This document shows positions 27,149 to 34,634 of a DNA stretch of 64,000 nt, piece by piece. The stretch is from an uncultured Pseudomonas sp. (lineage in GTDB: Bacteria; Pseudomonadota; Gammaproteobacteria; Pseudomonadales; Pseudomonadaceae). Numbering within the stretch: position 1 is the first letter of the stretch; every line of letters begins with the position of its first letter. Made by a program: the position numbers and the translations under genes. Location: the NCBI RefSeq assembly GCF_913774235.1, contig NZ_CAJYDW010000016.1:248001-312000 (forward strand), read 5' to 3'. The notes beneath the pieces were generated by a model that was not told the origin of the DNA, ran no database searches, and saw only the letters and a program-made list of their open reading frames with translations.

Positions 27149-27798
27149 GCTCCGTGCTCCGGCTCGAGCATCCACTCGTCCTGCACCATGCGCCGCTGGC
27201 GGCGTGAGGTGAGTTGCTGGGTCTGCCAATCCTCGGCGATCAAGGCGCAGTAGTGGCCGTCGTGCTGGCCCAGGCGAAAGCGTCGGCGCACGCCGATGGG
27301 ATCGTGGTCCGAGCCATAGAAGGCCACCGCGCGGATTTCCAGGCCCTCGAACACCCAGCCCTCGGGCGGGCGATGGTCTTCCAGCGTCAGGCCGTTGCGC
27401 TCGGCGGCGCGGCGGATCAGGCCCTGGAAGGTACCGATGTGGGTGAAGTCGCCGGTGTTGAGTGGCCCCTGGTGGGTTGCCTGGCCCAGCACCAGGTCGG
27501 GGTCGACGTCATCCTGGCCACTCTCGCGGATGTCGGTGACGTCCGTGACCAGCGTTGCGCGATTGGTCCTGAGGATCACCGTGAGCTGGTTGATGAACAC
27601 CGGCTCGGCGCTCATGTTCGACAGCAGGCAGAGGGCGCCCACGCCCTTGCCGGCGCCGCGGTTGATGATCAGCCGCGGCTGGCGCTGGCGCTTGTAGTTG
27701 TTGAGCAGGAGCTGAGCGTAGAGAATCCAGACGGCCAGGGTGCAGCACTGGGCGAACAGCGTGAGCACCTGGGAATTGTCTTTCAACCACTGGAACAT
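27130..27798 (-). CDS. Hypothetical membrane-anchored protein
   Basis: 222 residues with one N-terminal membrane segment (about 10-32) followed by a soluble domain that is probably cytoplasmic or periplasmic (beta-rich, with SNMSAEPVFINQL and GWVFEGLEIRAVAFYGSDHDPIG). No catalytic motif recognised. No strong ribosome site at the ATG. Convergent with the nucleoside-recognition gene. Function unknown. Confidence 0.72.
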   Translation of the reverse strand: MFQWLKDNSQVLTLFAQCCTLAVWILYAQLLLNNYKRQRQPRLIINRGAGKGVGALCLLSNMSAEPVFINQLTVILRTNRATLVTDVTDIRESGQDDVDPDLVLGQATHQGPLNTGDFTHIGTFQGLIRRAAERNGLTLEDHRPPEGWVFEGLEIRAVAFYGSDHDPIGVRRRFRLGQHDGHYCALIAEDWQTQQLTSRRQRRMVQDEWMLEPEHGAQPKNQ

Positions 27799-27947
27799 GG
27801 TGGGGTACTTCGCGGACGGGGAACCTCATCGGAAAGACCTTTCGGGTGGCGGGTTCCACCGCTTCGTTGGCCGAAGGCCAGGCCTGAGAACGTCGCCACA
27901 GCTCAGGCGTCCAAGCCTGAGAGGTCATCACGCCAAGGAAAATCACC

Positions 27948-28178
27948 ATGCTGCGTCTATCGCTGATCTGCTGTACCGCTCTGCTGAGCACCTCGGTGCT
28001 GGCCGAACCCCTGTCCTGCGAACAGCTCAAGGCGGACATCGAGGTCAAGATCCAGTCGGCCGGGGTGACCGCCTATACCCTGGAAGCGGTACCCAACGCC
28101 GAGGTCCGGGATCCCAACATGGTGGTGGGCAGCTGCGCCAACGGTACCTACAAGATCATCTACCAGCGCAACGACTGA
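27948..28178 (+). CDS. DUF1161 small periplasmic protein
   Basis: 76 residues with a signal peptide cut after VLA and a mature domain containing SCEQLKADIEVKIQSAGV and VVGSCANGTYKIIY. The two Cys can form a disulfide. This pattern is the DUF1161 family of small secreted proteins of unknown function. The preceding 149-base gap shows no certain promoter. Confidence 0.85.
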   Translation: MLRLSLICCTALLSTSVLAEPLSCEQLKADIEVKIQSAGVTAYTLEAVPNAEVRDPNMVVGSCANGTYKIIYQRND

Positions 28179-28240
28179 GCCTCCGAGCAGGCGACGGACC
28201 GTTCATCAGCTGGATGCTTGTACAGTTACGCTTGGCTTAG

Positions 28241-28260
28241 TACTGTTTGCGCATACAGTA
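28241..28260 (+). promoter_or_regulatory. LexA (SOS) box overlapping a promoter
   Basis: TACTGTTTGCGCATACAGTA has both CTG/CAG half-sites ten bases apart and perfect TACTGT/ACAGTA flanks. It differs from the E. coli recA operator at only two central positions. A -35-like TTAGTA and a -10-like TATCTA fall in the same register as in recA. A possible second half-site, TTGTACAGTTA, lies 12 bases upstream. Confidence 0.85.
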
Positions 28261-28281
28261 TCTAGCCAAGAGGGTAATGCC

Positions 28282-28458
28282 ATGTCGCTGTTCGCCCGGA
28301 TTCGCCAAGCTCTGTCCCTTGCTCAGCCCGCCCCGCGTTGGATGGAGCGTGAGGATTTCCTGCGTCTGAGTCGCCAGCTGCGCGAGCAGAAGCCACGCGC
28401 TGCGGTCGCCCGCACCCTGGATCATGGCCAGGATGATTGGCTCAGCGTACCGGCCTGA
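28282..28458 (+). CDS. Putative SOS-induced microprotein
   Basis: 58-residue basic, soluble protein starting MSLFARIRQAL, with a predicted amphipathic helix at the N-terminus and a helical Arg/Gln/Leu-rich middle (DFLRLSRQLREQKPRAAV). AGAGGG is seven bases before the ATG. It starts 21 bases after a recA-like LexA box, so induction by DNA damage is expected. A CCGGC/GCCGG hairpin covers the stop. I do not recognise a family; inhibitors of division or polymerase cofactors are possibilities only. Confidence 0.62.
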   Translation: MSLFARIRQALSLAQPAPRWMEREDFLRLSRQLREQKPRAAVARTLDHGQDDWLSVPA

Positions 28459-28472
28459 GAGCCGGGACAGCT

Positions 28473-28904
28473 TCAGATGGGCGTACAGATGCCCCGTTCC
28501 GAACTCACCAGCTCCCGTTGGCCGTCGTAGAGGGTGATCTCCCCGCGACCGAAGGTGTGCTGGCCTTCCAGCCGATAGCGCTTGCCGGCCTGGAAGTCGG
28601 GATAGTCCAAGTCCAGGTAGCACTGGAAGCGCAACGGCTCGTTCCAGCCGAAGCGCGGGCCGAAGCCACCGCCGCCATAGAGTTCGTAGCTGTAGCTCAC
28701 CTTGAGGCTATGGGCGCCCGGGCTGAGCTGGAAGTAACGGCCATCGTCGAGGCGCCGGCCATCCTGGGATTCCGCCAGCAACGAGGCGCCAATGGCGGGT
28801 TCGCGCAGCTGGAGATCGACCCAGGCCTGGTTCGGATCGACGGGAGGCAGCGGCGTGGTACAGCCGCTGAGCAGCAGCAGGGAGGCCAACAACCGCAGGC
28901 GCAT
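28473..28904 (-). CDS. Small lipoprotein, paralogue 1
   Basis: 143 residues with a lipoprotein signal (LLLLSGC) and a beta-rich periplasmic domain: NQAWVDL, DGRYFQLSPGAHSLKVSYSYEL, AGKRYRLEG. The same motifs occur in the next gene, so the two are paralogues from tandem duplication. The domain looks like a PEGA-like or surface-ligand fold that also occurs in other Pseudomonas lipoproteins. Function unknown. Confidence 0.8.
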   Translation of the reverse strand: MRLRLLASLLLLSGCTTPLPPVDPNQAWVDLQLREPAIGASLLAESQDGRRLDDGRYFQLSPGAHSLKVSYSYELYGGGGFGPRFGWNEPLRFQCYLDLDYPDFQAGKRYRLEGQHTFGRGEITLYDGQRELVSSERGICTPI

Positions 28905-28939
28905 GGTCGACGACTCGTGACAGAAAGGACGAATCCAGT

Positions 28940-29362
28940 CTACACGTCGCCACAGCGGCTGGCATTGCTGCGCGCCACTTCCTGGTTGCGCTCGTCATAG
29001 AGCCGTGCCCAGGGTCGCCAGCCGGTCTGGCCGGCTTCCAGGCGATAGCGCTCGCCGGCGGCGAACTGCTTGTAGTTGAGGGTCACCAGGCAGGTGCGCG
29101 GTAACGGATCGGCGGCCTGAGCGCCGATGTTGGTGGGCTGCACCTCGAACTGGTAGCGTACCTGCAGGTCATGGCTTCCCGGCCAGACCTGGAAATAGCG
29201 CCTGTCCTCGAGTTCCTTGCGGTCGGCGCGCAGGGCCTCGAGCTTGGCCTTGCCGTCGCTGTCCAGATCGATCCAGGCCTGCGCCGGATCGGGCTTGGGC
29301 AGCGGCCAGAGGGAACAGGCGCTGAGGAACAGCACAGGCAACAGCAGGCACAGTCTACGCAT
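28940..29362 (-). CDS. Small lipoprotein, paralogue 2
   Basis: 140 residues from the ATG at 29362, with lipobox LSAC and the same motif order as its neighbour (AQAWIDL, RRYFQVWPGSHDLQVRYQFEV, AGERYRLEAG). An in-frame extension upstream to 29410 has no signal-peptide character and is rejected. The ATG is interlocked with the ATG of the divergent peptidase gene (shared CATG), so the two cannot have separate leaders. Confidence 0.8.
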   Translation of the reverse strand: MRRLCLLLPVLFLSACSLWPLPKPDPAQAWIDLDSDGKAKLEALRADRKELEDRRYFQVWPGSHDLQVRYQFEVQPTNIGAQAADPLPRTCLVTLNYKQFAAGERYRLEAGQTGWRPWARLYDERNQEVARSNASRCGDV

Positions 29363-30485
29363 GACGGCTACAACTCCAGGCAGGGAAGGGCGCGACGCCC
29401 AATCCGGCACCCTGCCTGCGCGACGCGCGGGCCGGTGGCTGGCGTGGCTGTCCCTGGCGATCGGACTGGGCGGCTGTACCTCGGTCGGGTACTACGGTCA
29501 GATGGTACAGGGCCAGTGGGCGCTGATCCGTGATCGCCAGCCCATTGCGACAGTCGTCGCAGACCCGACGCGTCCCGCCGCTTTGCGCGAGCGCCTCGCC
29601 GCCGCCGCCGCTGCCCGACGTTTCGCCAGTGCCCAGCTGGCGCTGCCGGACAACACCAGCTACCGCAGCTTCGTCGAGTTGCAGCGGCCCTTCGTGCTGT
29701 GGAACGTCTTCGCCACCGCCGAATTCTCCACCCAGCCCACCACCCACTGCTTTCCCATCGCCGGTTGCGTGGCCTATCGCGGGTACTACCGGGAGGCCGC
29801 GGCGCGTGCCGCTGCCCAGGCGTTGCAGCAGCAGGGCCTCGACACCTACGTCGGCGGCGTACCGGCCTATTCCACCCTGGGCTGGTTCAGCGATCCGCTG
29901 CTGAGCAGCATGCTGCGCTGGGACGACGACCAGGTGGCGGCGACCATCTTCCACGAGTTGGCCCACCAGCGCTTCTACCTGCCGGGCGATACGGCCTTCA
30001 ATGAGTCCTACGCTACCTTCGTCGAGCAGGAAGGCCTGCGCCAGTGGCGTGCCAGCCGTGGCCTGCCCCCACCGGACCCGGGGCGGGAGGCCCGCTACCA
30101 GCAATTCCGCGATCTGCTGCTGACCACCCGCGCGGACCTGGCCAGGCTCTATGCCCAGCCGCTCTCGCCGGCCGCCATGCGCACTGCCAAGGCCGAGCGT
30201 TTTGCGCGGTTGCGCGCCGACTACCAGCGCCTGCGCGCCACTCCGGCCTGGCGGGAAGATCGGCGCTTCGATGGCTGGATGAGCCAGCCGCTGAACAACG
30301 CCCGACTGGTGCCTTACGGCCTTTACGAGCAGTGGGTACCGGCCTTCGCCGCCCTCTATGCCCAGCATCCTGGCAACTGGCCGGCGTTCTTCCATCGGGT
30401 CCAGCTGCTGGGCGAGCGTCCGGCGGTCGAGCGCGAGCAGGCACTCAAGACGCTGCTGGCCGCCGGGACCAAAGCGGCGCCCTAG
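29361..30485 (+). CDS. Lipoprotein zinc aminopeptidase (DUF/PF10023 type)
   Basis: 374 residues with a lipobox (GLGGC) after a hydrophobic signal and a zinc-peptidase motif HELAHQRFY, with a downstream NESYATFVE that supplies the third ligand. This matches the family annotated as predicted aminopeptidase. The 5' leader before the ATG at 29361 is coding for the divergent lipoprotein, and no strong ribosome site is visible. The gene ends with a four-base overlap with the convergent MFS gene. Confidence 0.82.
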   Translation: MTATTPGREGRDAQSGTLPARRAGRWLAWLSLAIGLGGCTSVGYYGQMVQGQWALIRDRQPIATVVADPTRPAALRERLAAAAAARRFASAQLALPDNTSYRSFVELQRPFVLWNVFATAEFSTQPTTHCFPIAGCVAYRGYYREAAARAAAQALQQQGLDTYVGGVPAYSTLGWFSDPLLSSMLRWDDDQVAATIFHELAHQRFYLPGDTAFNESYATFVEQEGLRQWRASRGLPPPDPGREARYQQFRDLLLTTRADLARLYAQPLSPAAMRTAKAERFARLRADYQRLRATPAWREDRRFDGWMSQPLNNARLVPYGLYEQWVPAFAALYAQHPGNWPAFFHRVQLLGERPAVEREQALKTLLAAGTKAAP

Positions 30486-31825
30486 CGCGGCGCCCGCCAG
30501 TTGGACCAGGCCGCGATCAGCCCCAGGGCTGCCGCCAGCGCCAATCCCAGCCGCGGTGCCAGGCTGCCATCCAGATGCAGCAGCAGCGCCAGGGCCGCAG
30601 CGCCCAGGGCCATGCCGGTCTGGCGGGCGGTGGCCTGGACGCCGCCGGTGGCGCCGTTGCGCCCGGTCGGGGCAGCGGTCAGCATGATCCTGTTGTTGGG
30701 TACCTGGAAGAAACCGAAGCCGATCCCGCCGATCACCAGGCAGGGAATCAGTAGGGCGGTGGAGTGTGCCAACGGCATGCCGGCGGCGGCTGCCAGGCCC
30801 AGGGCGATGCCGAGGCCGCCCAGCATGCAAAGGCGCTGCGGCGGATAGCGATCGGCGAGGCGCCCCGCCACCTGTGCGGCCACCGCCACGGTGAGCGGCC
30901 AGCTCAGCATCAGCAGGGCGATCTGCAGGGGCACCAACCCCAACTGGTGCTGCAGGTAGAAGGGCAGGGCGAGGAAGCAGAGCATCTGCGCGGCAAAGGA
31001 ACAGACCGAGGCCAGCACGGCATGGCGCATCACCGGCAGCCCCAGCAGGTCGACCGGCAGCAGCGGCGCTGGCAGGCCGCGCTCGCGACGGATCAGCAGC
31101 ACCAGGCTGGCCGCGGCCAGCAGCAGCAGGCCCAACCCTTGTAGCGGTGCGGCGCCCAGGCGTTCGAGACCGCCGATGCCGGCGCCGAACAGCAGGGCGT
31201 TGAGCAGCACACTGAGGGGGTCGAGGCGGCGCTGGGCGCGCGGGCTGTCGGGCAGGTTGCGCACCAGTGCCGCGATCAGCAGGGCGACCGGCACATTGAC
31301 CGCGAACAGCCAGGGCCAGCCGCCCATAGTCAGGATGGCCGCGCCCAGGCTGGGGGCGGCGGCCGACCCGAGGGCCACGCAGAGGGCATTGATGGCGATG
31401 CCGCGGCCCAGGCGTGCCCGCGGATAGGACAGCCGCACGATGCCCGCGCTGACGCACATGATGGCAGCGGCGCCCACGCCCTGGAGTGCACGGGCGGCTA
31501 CCAGGCTGCCGAGGTTCGGCGCCAGAGCGCAGCCCAGGGACGCTATCCCGAAGATCCCGACCCCGGCGGCGAATACCGGTCGCAGTCCCCGGCGTTCGGC
31601 TACTGCAGCCAGGGGAAACAGCAGGGCAACCAGGCTCAGCTGGTAGGCACTGACGATCCACACCGCGGCGGCCGCCGAGACATCCAGGGCTTCGGCGATG
31701 CTGGGCAGGGCCAGGTTGGCGATGCCGCTGTCTAGCACCGTCATGCTGATGGCGAGCAGCAGGGCGGCGACCGCCCGATAGCGGCGTGGCCGGGGCAGGC
31801 CGTCGGCGACGGCGGTGGTGCTCAA
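30482..31825 (-). CDS. MFS transporter, DHA2-type drug exporter
   Basis: 447 residues with about 14 hydrophobic segments and the DHA2 signature near the N-terminus (SMTVLDSGIANLALPSIA). Probable proton-driven export of drugs or siderophores. The start overlaps the stop of the siderophore-interacting protein gene as ATGA, so the pair is an operon, divergent from a MarR regulator. Confidence 0.87.
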   Translation of the reverse strand: MSTTAVADGLPRPRRYRAVAALLLAISMTVLDSGIANLALPSIAEALDVSAAAAVWIVSAYQLSLVALLFPLAAVAERRGLRPVFAAGVGIFGIASLGCALAPNLGSLVAARALQGVGAAAIMCVSAGIVRLSYPRARLGRGIAINALCVALGSAAAPSLGAAILTMGGWPWLFAVNVPVALLIAALVRNLPDSPRAQRRLDPLSVLLNALLFGAGIGGLERLGAAPLQGLGLLLLAAASLVLLIRRERGLPAPLLPVDLLGLPVMRHAVLASVCSFAAQMLCFLALPFYLQHQLGLVPLQIALLMLSWPLTVAVAAQVAGRLADRYPPQRLCMLGGLGIALGLAAAAGMPLAHSTALLIPCLVIGGIGFGFFQVPNNRIMLTAAPTGRNGATGGVQATARQTGMALGAAALALLLHLDGSLAPRLGLALAAALGLIAAWSNWRAPR

Positions 31826-32616
31826 TCCTCGACCTTCACGTGCTGGTCGCTCTCGCCCAGCTTCCAGTAGCCGGCGGCCTTGACCCAGTCTTTTGGCAAG
31901 CCCTTGGCCAGCAACGCCTGGCGCGCGGCCCGGGCCTGGCTGGCTTCTCCGGCGATCCAGGCATAGCCCTCACCAGTGGGCAGCTCCAAGGCTTCCAGGG
32001 TCTGCACCAGGGCGGTGGGCTGGAGGTCGCGATAGACCCAGCGGATCTCGGCGTCCGCGGCGGTGGGCAGGTCTATCTCCAGGCCGGCGCGGGCTACCTC
32101 GGCGATCACCACCACCCGCACGCCGGCCGCCAACTGTTCGAGGCGGCGGGCGATGGCGGGCAGGGCGGTTTCGTCACCGGCCAGCAGGTACCAGTCGAAA
32201 TCCTCGGGCGGCACCAGGGCGCCCTTGGGGCCGCCGATGATCAGCTCGGCACCGGGTTGCGCCTGGCGCGCCCAGGAGGTCAGCACCCCCGCCTCGTGCA
32301 GATAGAAGTCGATGGCCAGCTCGCCTCGTGCGGCATCGTAGTGGCGCGGGGTGTAGTGCCGGCCGACCAGTTGCTCGGAGCTGGCCGCGCGGATGGGCGT
32401 GGCGTCGGCGGGGACGAACAGCTTCACGTGCTCGTCGAAGGCCGCGCTCTGGAAGTCGGCCAGGTCGGGACCACCGAAGGTCAGGCGCAGCAGATCGCCG
32501 CCCAGTTCTTCGCGGCGGACCACGGTCGCCCAGCGTCGCTTGAGGTCGAAGCGCACGCGTTGGAAAAGATGACGGGCACTGGCATCGCCTGCTTGGCTGT
32601 GAAAAGATGGCGTCAT
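31822..32616 (-). CDS. Siderophore-interacting protein (ferric-siderophore reductase type)
   Basis: 264 residues of the SIP/ViuB family: an FAD-binding barrel with GRHYTPRHYD and an NAD(P)-binding domain with AGDETALPAI. These cytoplasmic flavoproteins reduce ferric siderophores to release iron. First gene of a two-gene operon with an MFS exporter. No Fur box was recognised in the short upstream gap; a small palindrome there suggests MarR control. Confidence 0.88.
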   Translation of the reverse strand: MTPSFHSQAGDASARHLFQRVRFDLKRRWATVVRREELGGDLLRLTFGGPDLADFQSAAFDEHVKLFVPADATPIRAASSEQLVGRHYTPRHYDAARGELAIDFYLHEAGVLTSWARQAQPGAELIIGGPKGALVPPEDFDWYLLAGDETALPAIARRLEQLAAGVRVVVIAEVARAGLEIDLPTAADAEIRWVYRDLQPTALVQTLEALELPTGEGYAWIAGEASQARAARQALLAKGLPKDWVKAAGYWKLGESDQHVKVED

Positions 32617-32634
32617 TGCGGAGGTACCATTAAT

Positions 32635-32646
32635 TGAGGTTCCTCA
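32635..32646. promoter_or_regulatory. Palindrome in the MarR/SIP divergent gap
   Basis: TGAGG-TT-CCTCA, within an AT-rich 54-base gap between the divergent SIP and MarR genes. The position suits a MarR dimer that represses both directions. Confidence 0.5.
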
Positions 32647-32670
32647 CTATATTCGAGGGAAGTATTGCTC

Positions 32671-33087
32671 ATGTCAACCGCCGCTGCCATTGCCGAAGCC
32701 TTGATGGACCTGAAACGGCAGATGCGTCAACAACTGGATGAGACGCTCAAGGCGTCCGGGCTCTCCTTCGCCCGCTACAAGGTGCTGAGGGTGCTGGAGC
32801 AACGGGGGCCCTGTCGCCCCGGCGAGGTCGCCGAGCAACTGCGCCATGCGCCACGCACCCTGACCGACGCCTTCGACGCCCTGGAGCGCGATGGTCTGGT
32901 CCGCCGCGAGCCGCATCCCCAGGATCGTCGTGCCTTGCTGGTGCATCTCACCGAGCAGGGCCGGCAGGCGCTGGACCAGGCCCAGGTGCCCCGGCGCCAG
33001 GCGCTGGAAGCCGTCTTCGCCCCGCTGGACGCCGCCGAGCAGGCGCAATTGTTGGCCTATCTCGAACGGGTTCGACGGCCTTCCTGA
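32671..33087 (+). CDS. MarR-family regulator
   Basis: 138 residues with a winged helix-turn-helix (CRPGEVAEQLRHAPRTLTDAFDALERDGLVRREPHPQDRRA), including the conserved DxRxx wing. The ATG at 32671 has GAGGGA upstream; a TTG two codons before is less likely. Divergent from the siderophore-interacting/MFS operon, which it probably represses. Confidence 0.88.
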   Translation: MSTAAAIAEALMDLKRQMRQQLDETLKASGLSFARYKVLRVLEQRGPCRPGEVAEQLRHAPRTLTDAFDALERDGLVRREPHPQDRRALLVHLTEQGRQALDQAQVPRRQALEAVFAPLDAAEQAQLLAYLERVRRPS

Positions 33088-33151
33088 GCGGTGGGAGAAC
33101 TCCGTGGCCGTCGCCGGGTTCGAAGCTGAGAACCCAGCGAGGAGATGTTCC

Positions 33152-33385
33152 ATGAGCGATCAGCGTGCCGATGCCCATCTGGGCAAGACGCCACCCAACC
33201 AGCCTGCCCGCGACGAAGCCGGCCGGCCCGTTGACGTGGTGAAGAAGGATATCCAACAGCCGGAATCGACGCCGACCGATGGCATCGACAAGGTCATCAC
33301 CCCGACCGACATCAAGACCAAGGAGCAGGAAGCGGAGGAATTGCGGCGCAAGACCGCCGAGGTGGAACGCAAGCTCCAATCCTGA
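33152..33385 (+). CDS. Small hydrophilic protein, unknown
   Basis: 77 residues, very polar, with a Pro/Thr/Asp-rich middle and a charged C-terminal helix (EQEAEELRRKTAEVERKLQS). It has no membrane segment. GAGGAG is seven bases before the ATG at 33152. It follows the MarR gene by 64 bases, possibly in the same transcript. Function unknown. A parS-like site begins two bases after its stop. Confidence 0.72.
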   Translation: MSDQRADAHLGKTPPNQPARDEAGRPVDVVKKDIQQPESTPTDGIDKVITPTDIKTKEQEAEELRRKTAEVERKLQS

Positions 33386-33386
33386 T

Positions 33387-33400
33387 GCTCCACGTGGAAC
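33387..33400. other. parS-like ParB-binding site, one mismatch
   Basis: GCTCCACGTGGAAC matches the Pseudomonas parS core GTTCCACGTGGAAC at 13 of 14 positions. It is intergenic. The rest of 33386-33568 contains nothing else recognisable. Confidence 0.68.
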
Positions 33401-33568
33401 CTTTGATGTCCTGCATCGCCTGCCATCGGTGCGAGCCGCTTCGGTGGCTGTGCGGTGCGCACCTACCATAGAGCCAGCCAGGGACCGTGATAGAGGCGTT
33501 TCACTGGTCGCCAGGCCGTCCCGCCTTTAGGGTTGCGCCGACCTTTCGCCGCCCCTGCAGGACCTGCC

Positions 33569-33841
33569 ATGGACAAAGCCGCCTTTCTCGCCCAACTCGC
33601 CCACGACGGCTTCCAGCCACCGGTGCTGGTGGAGCGCGAGCCCCACGGGCGCCTGGAGGTCCACGCCCATCCCTTCGAGGCCAGGGCGCTGATCATCGAT
33701 GGCGAATTGTGGCTGCGCACCGTGGCAGGAGAGCGCCTCTACCAGGCCGGCGACATCTTCCACTTGGCCGCCCATGAGTATCATGCGGAAGGCTTCGGGC
33801 CCGAGGGCGTGCGCTATCTGGTGGGACGCCGCCCCGCCTGA
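33569..33841 (+). CDS. Small cupin-domain protein
   Basis: 90 residues forming a single cupin barrel. The RLYQAGDIFHLAAHEYHAEGFGPEGVRYLVG part contains the His residues of the second cupin motif (HLAAHEYHAE). AGGA precedes the ATG at 33569. The longer in-frame start at 33533 lacks support. Small cupins of this kind bind metal or sugar; the role here is unknown. Confidence 0.75.
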   Translation: MDKAAFLAQLAHDGFQPPVLVEREPHGRLEVHAHPFEARALIIDGELWLRTVAGERLYQAGDIFHLAAHEYHAEGFGPEGVRYLVGRRPA

Positions 33842-33842
33842 T

Positions 33843-33971
33843 TTAACCGTCGCTATCGTTCTTCTCGATATCGCGGCGCTGGCGATTGAGGATCACGCAG
33901 CCGTAGATGCCGCCGCCGAGTAGCAGCAGGGACAGAATGGAGAAAAGTGCCATGAAGATGGAATCGTTCAT
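33843..33971 (-). CDS. 42-residue single-pass membrane microprotein
   Basis: Reads MNDSIFMALFSILSLLLLGG, then GIYGCVILNRQRRDIEKND and SDG: one membrane helix with a short N-terminus and a charged C-terminal tail. A strong AAGGAGG lies five bases before the ATG at 33971, which argues that it is real. It is convergent with the cupin gene, with one base between the stops. Possibly related to DUF3149-type proteins. Function unknown. Confidence 0.65.
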   Translation of the reverse strand: MNDSIFMALFSILSLLLLGGGIYGCVILNRQRRDIEKNDSDG

Positions 33972-34047
33972 CGAGGCCTCCTTGAGCGCGAGCCCAGGAG
34001 TCTAACGATTCGCGCCGACCCTTGCGGACGGCCTTTATGACGCGGTA

Positions 34048-34074
34048 TTGCCGATGCCCGAGTGGCATCGGCAA
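34048..34074 (-). terminator. Hairpin after the OsmC gene
   Basis: TTGCCGATGCC and GGCATCGGCAA form a perfect 11-bp stem around CGAGT, 13 bases after the OsmC stop. There is no T-run, but stem strength and position fit an intrinsic stop or mRNA protection. Confidence 0.6.
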
Positions 34075-34087
34075 ACGCGTTGGGCGG

Positions 34088-34516
34088 TCAGCCTTCGAGG
34101 GTGGCGTGCAGGTTGATCTTGGCGCCCTTGAGCACCTTGGACACCGGGCAGCCTTCTTTAGCCTGGTTGGCGATGGTGGTGAACTGCTCCTGGGTGGCAC
34201 CGGGGATCTTGGCCTTCATGGTCAGATCGATGGTGGTGATCTCGAAACCTTCGCCGACCTTGTCCAGGGTGACGTCGGCCTTGGTCTCGATGCGCTCGGG
34301 GGTGAGGCCTTGCTGGCCCAGCAGCATGGAGAAGGCCATGGAGAAGCAACCTGCATGGGCCGCGCCGATCAGCTCTTCGGGGTTGGTGCCCGGCGTGCCT
34401 TCGAAGCGGGTGTTGAAGCCGTAGGCATTGTCCTTGAGCGCACCGCTCTCGGTGGTGATATGGCCCTTGCCGTCCTTCAGACCGCCTTGCCAGACCGCGG
34501 AAGCATATTTCTTCAT
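34088..34516 (-). CDS. osmC: OsmC-family organic hydroperoxide peroxidase
   Basis: 142 residues with the two redox cysteines of OsmC proteins, in GAAHAGCFSMAF and EGCPVSKVLKG. They reduce organic hydroperoxides with thiols and are induced by osmotic and stationary-phase stress. The opening MKKYASAVWQGGLKDGKGHITTESG matches OsmC itself rather than Ohr. The start is preceded by GGAG. Confidence 0.92.
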   Translation of the reverse strand: MKKYASAVWQGGLKDGKGHITTESGALKDNAYGFNTRFEGTPGTNPEELIGAAHAGCFSMAFSMLLGQQGLTPERIETKADVTLDKVGEGFEITTIDLTMKAKIPGATQEQFTTIANQAKEGCPVSKVLKGAKINLHATLEG

Positions 34517-34634
34517 GGAGCGTCTCCGGTTGTGGGTACGAACCTATCTAGAACCTGGCGGCAGTCGGTAAGTTCGTTGCAGTCGATCCGCGGGTGGCGT
34601 GGTCAACCCTTTCCACCACGTCTGGAGGCCTTCC

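Noticed and set aside
25202-27229. 675-residue open frame on the minus strand, antisense to the nucleoside-recognition gene
   Set aside because: His/Gln/Gly-rich low-complexity translation without domains, typical of the antisense frame of high-GC codons; the plus strand encodes a recognisable membrane protein.
29355-31661. 768-residue minus-strand frame across the peptidase and MFS genes
   Set aside because: It crosses two well supported genes on both strands in other frames, and its translation is Arg/Pro/Gly-rich without any motif.
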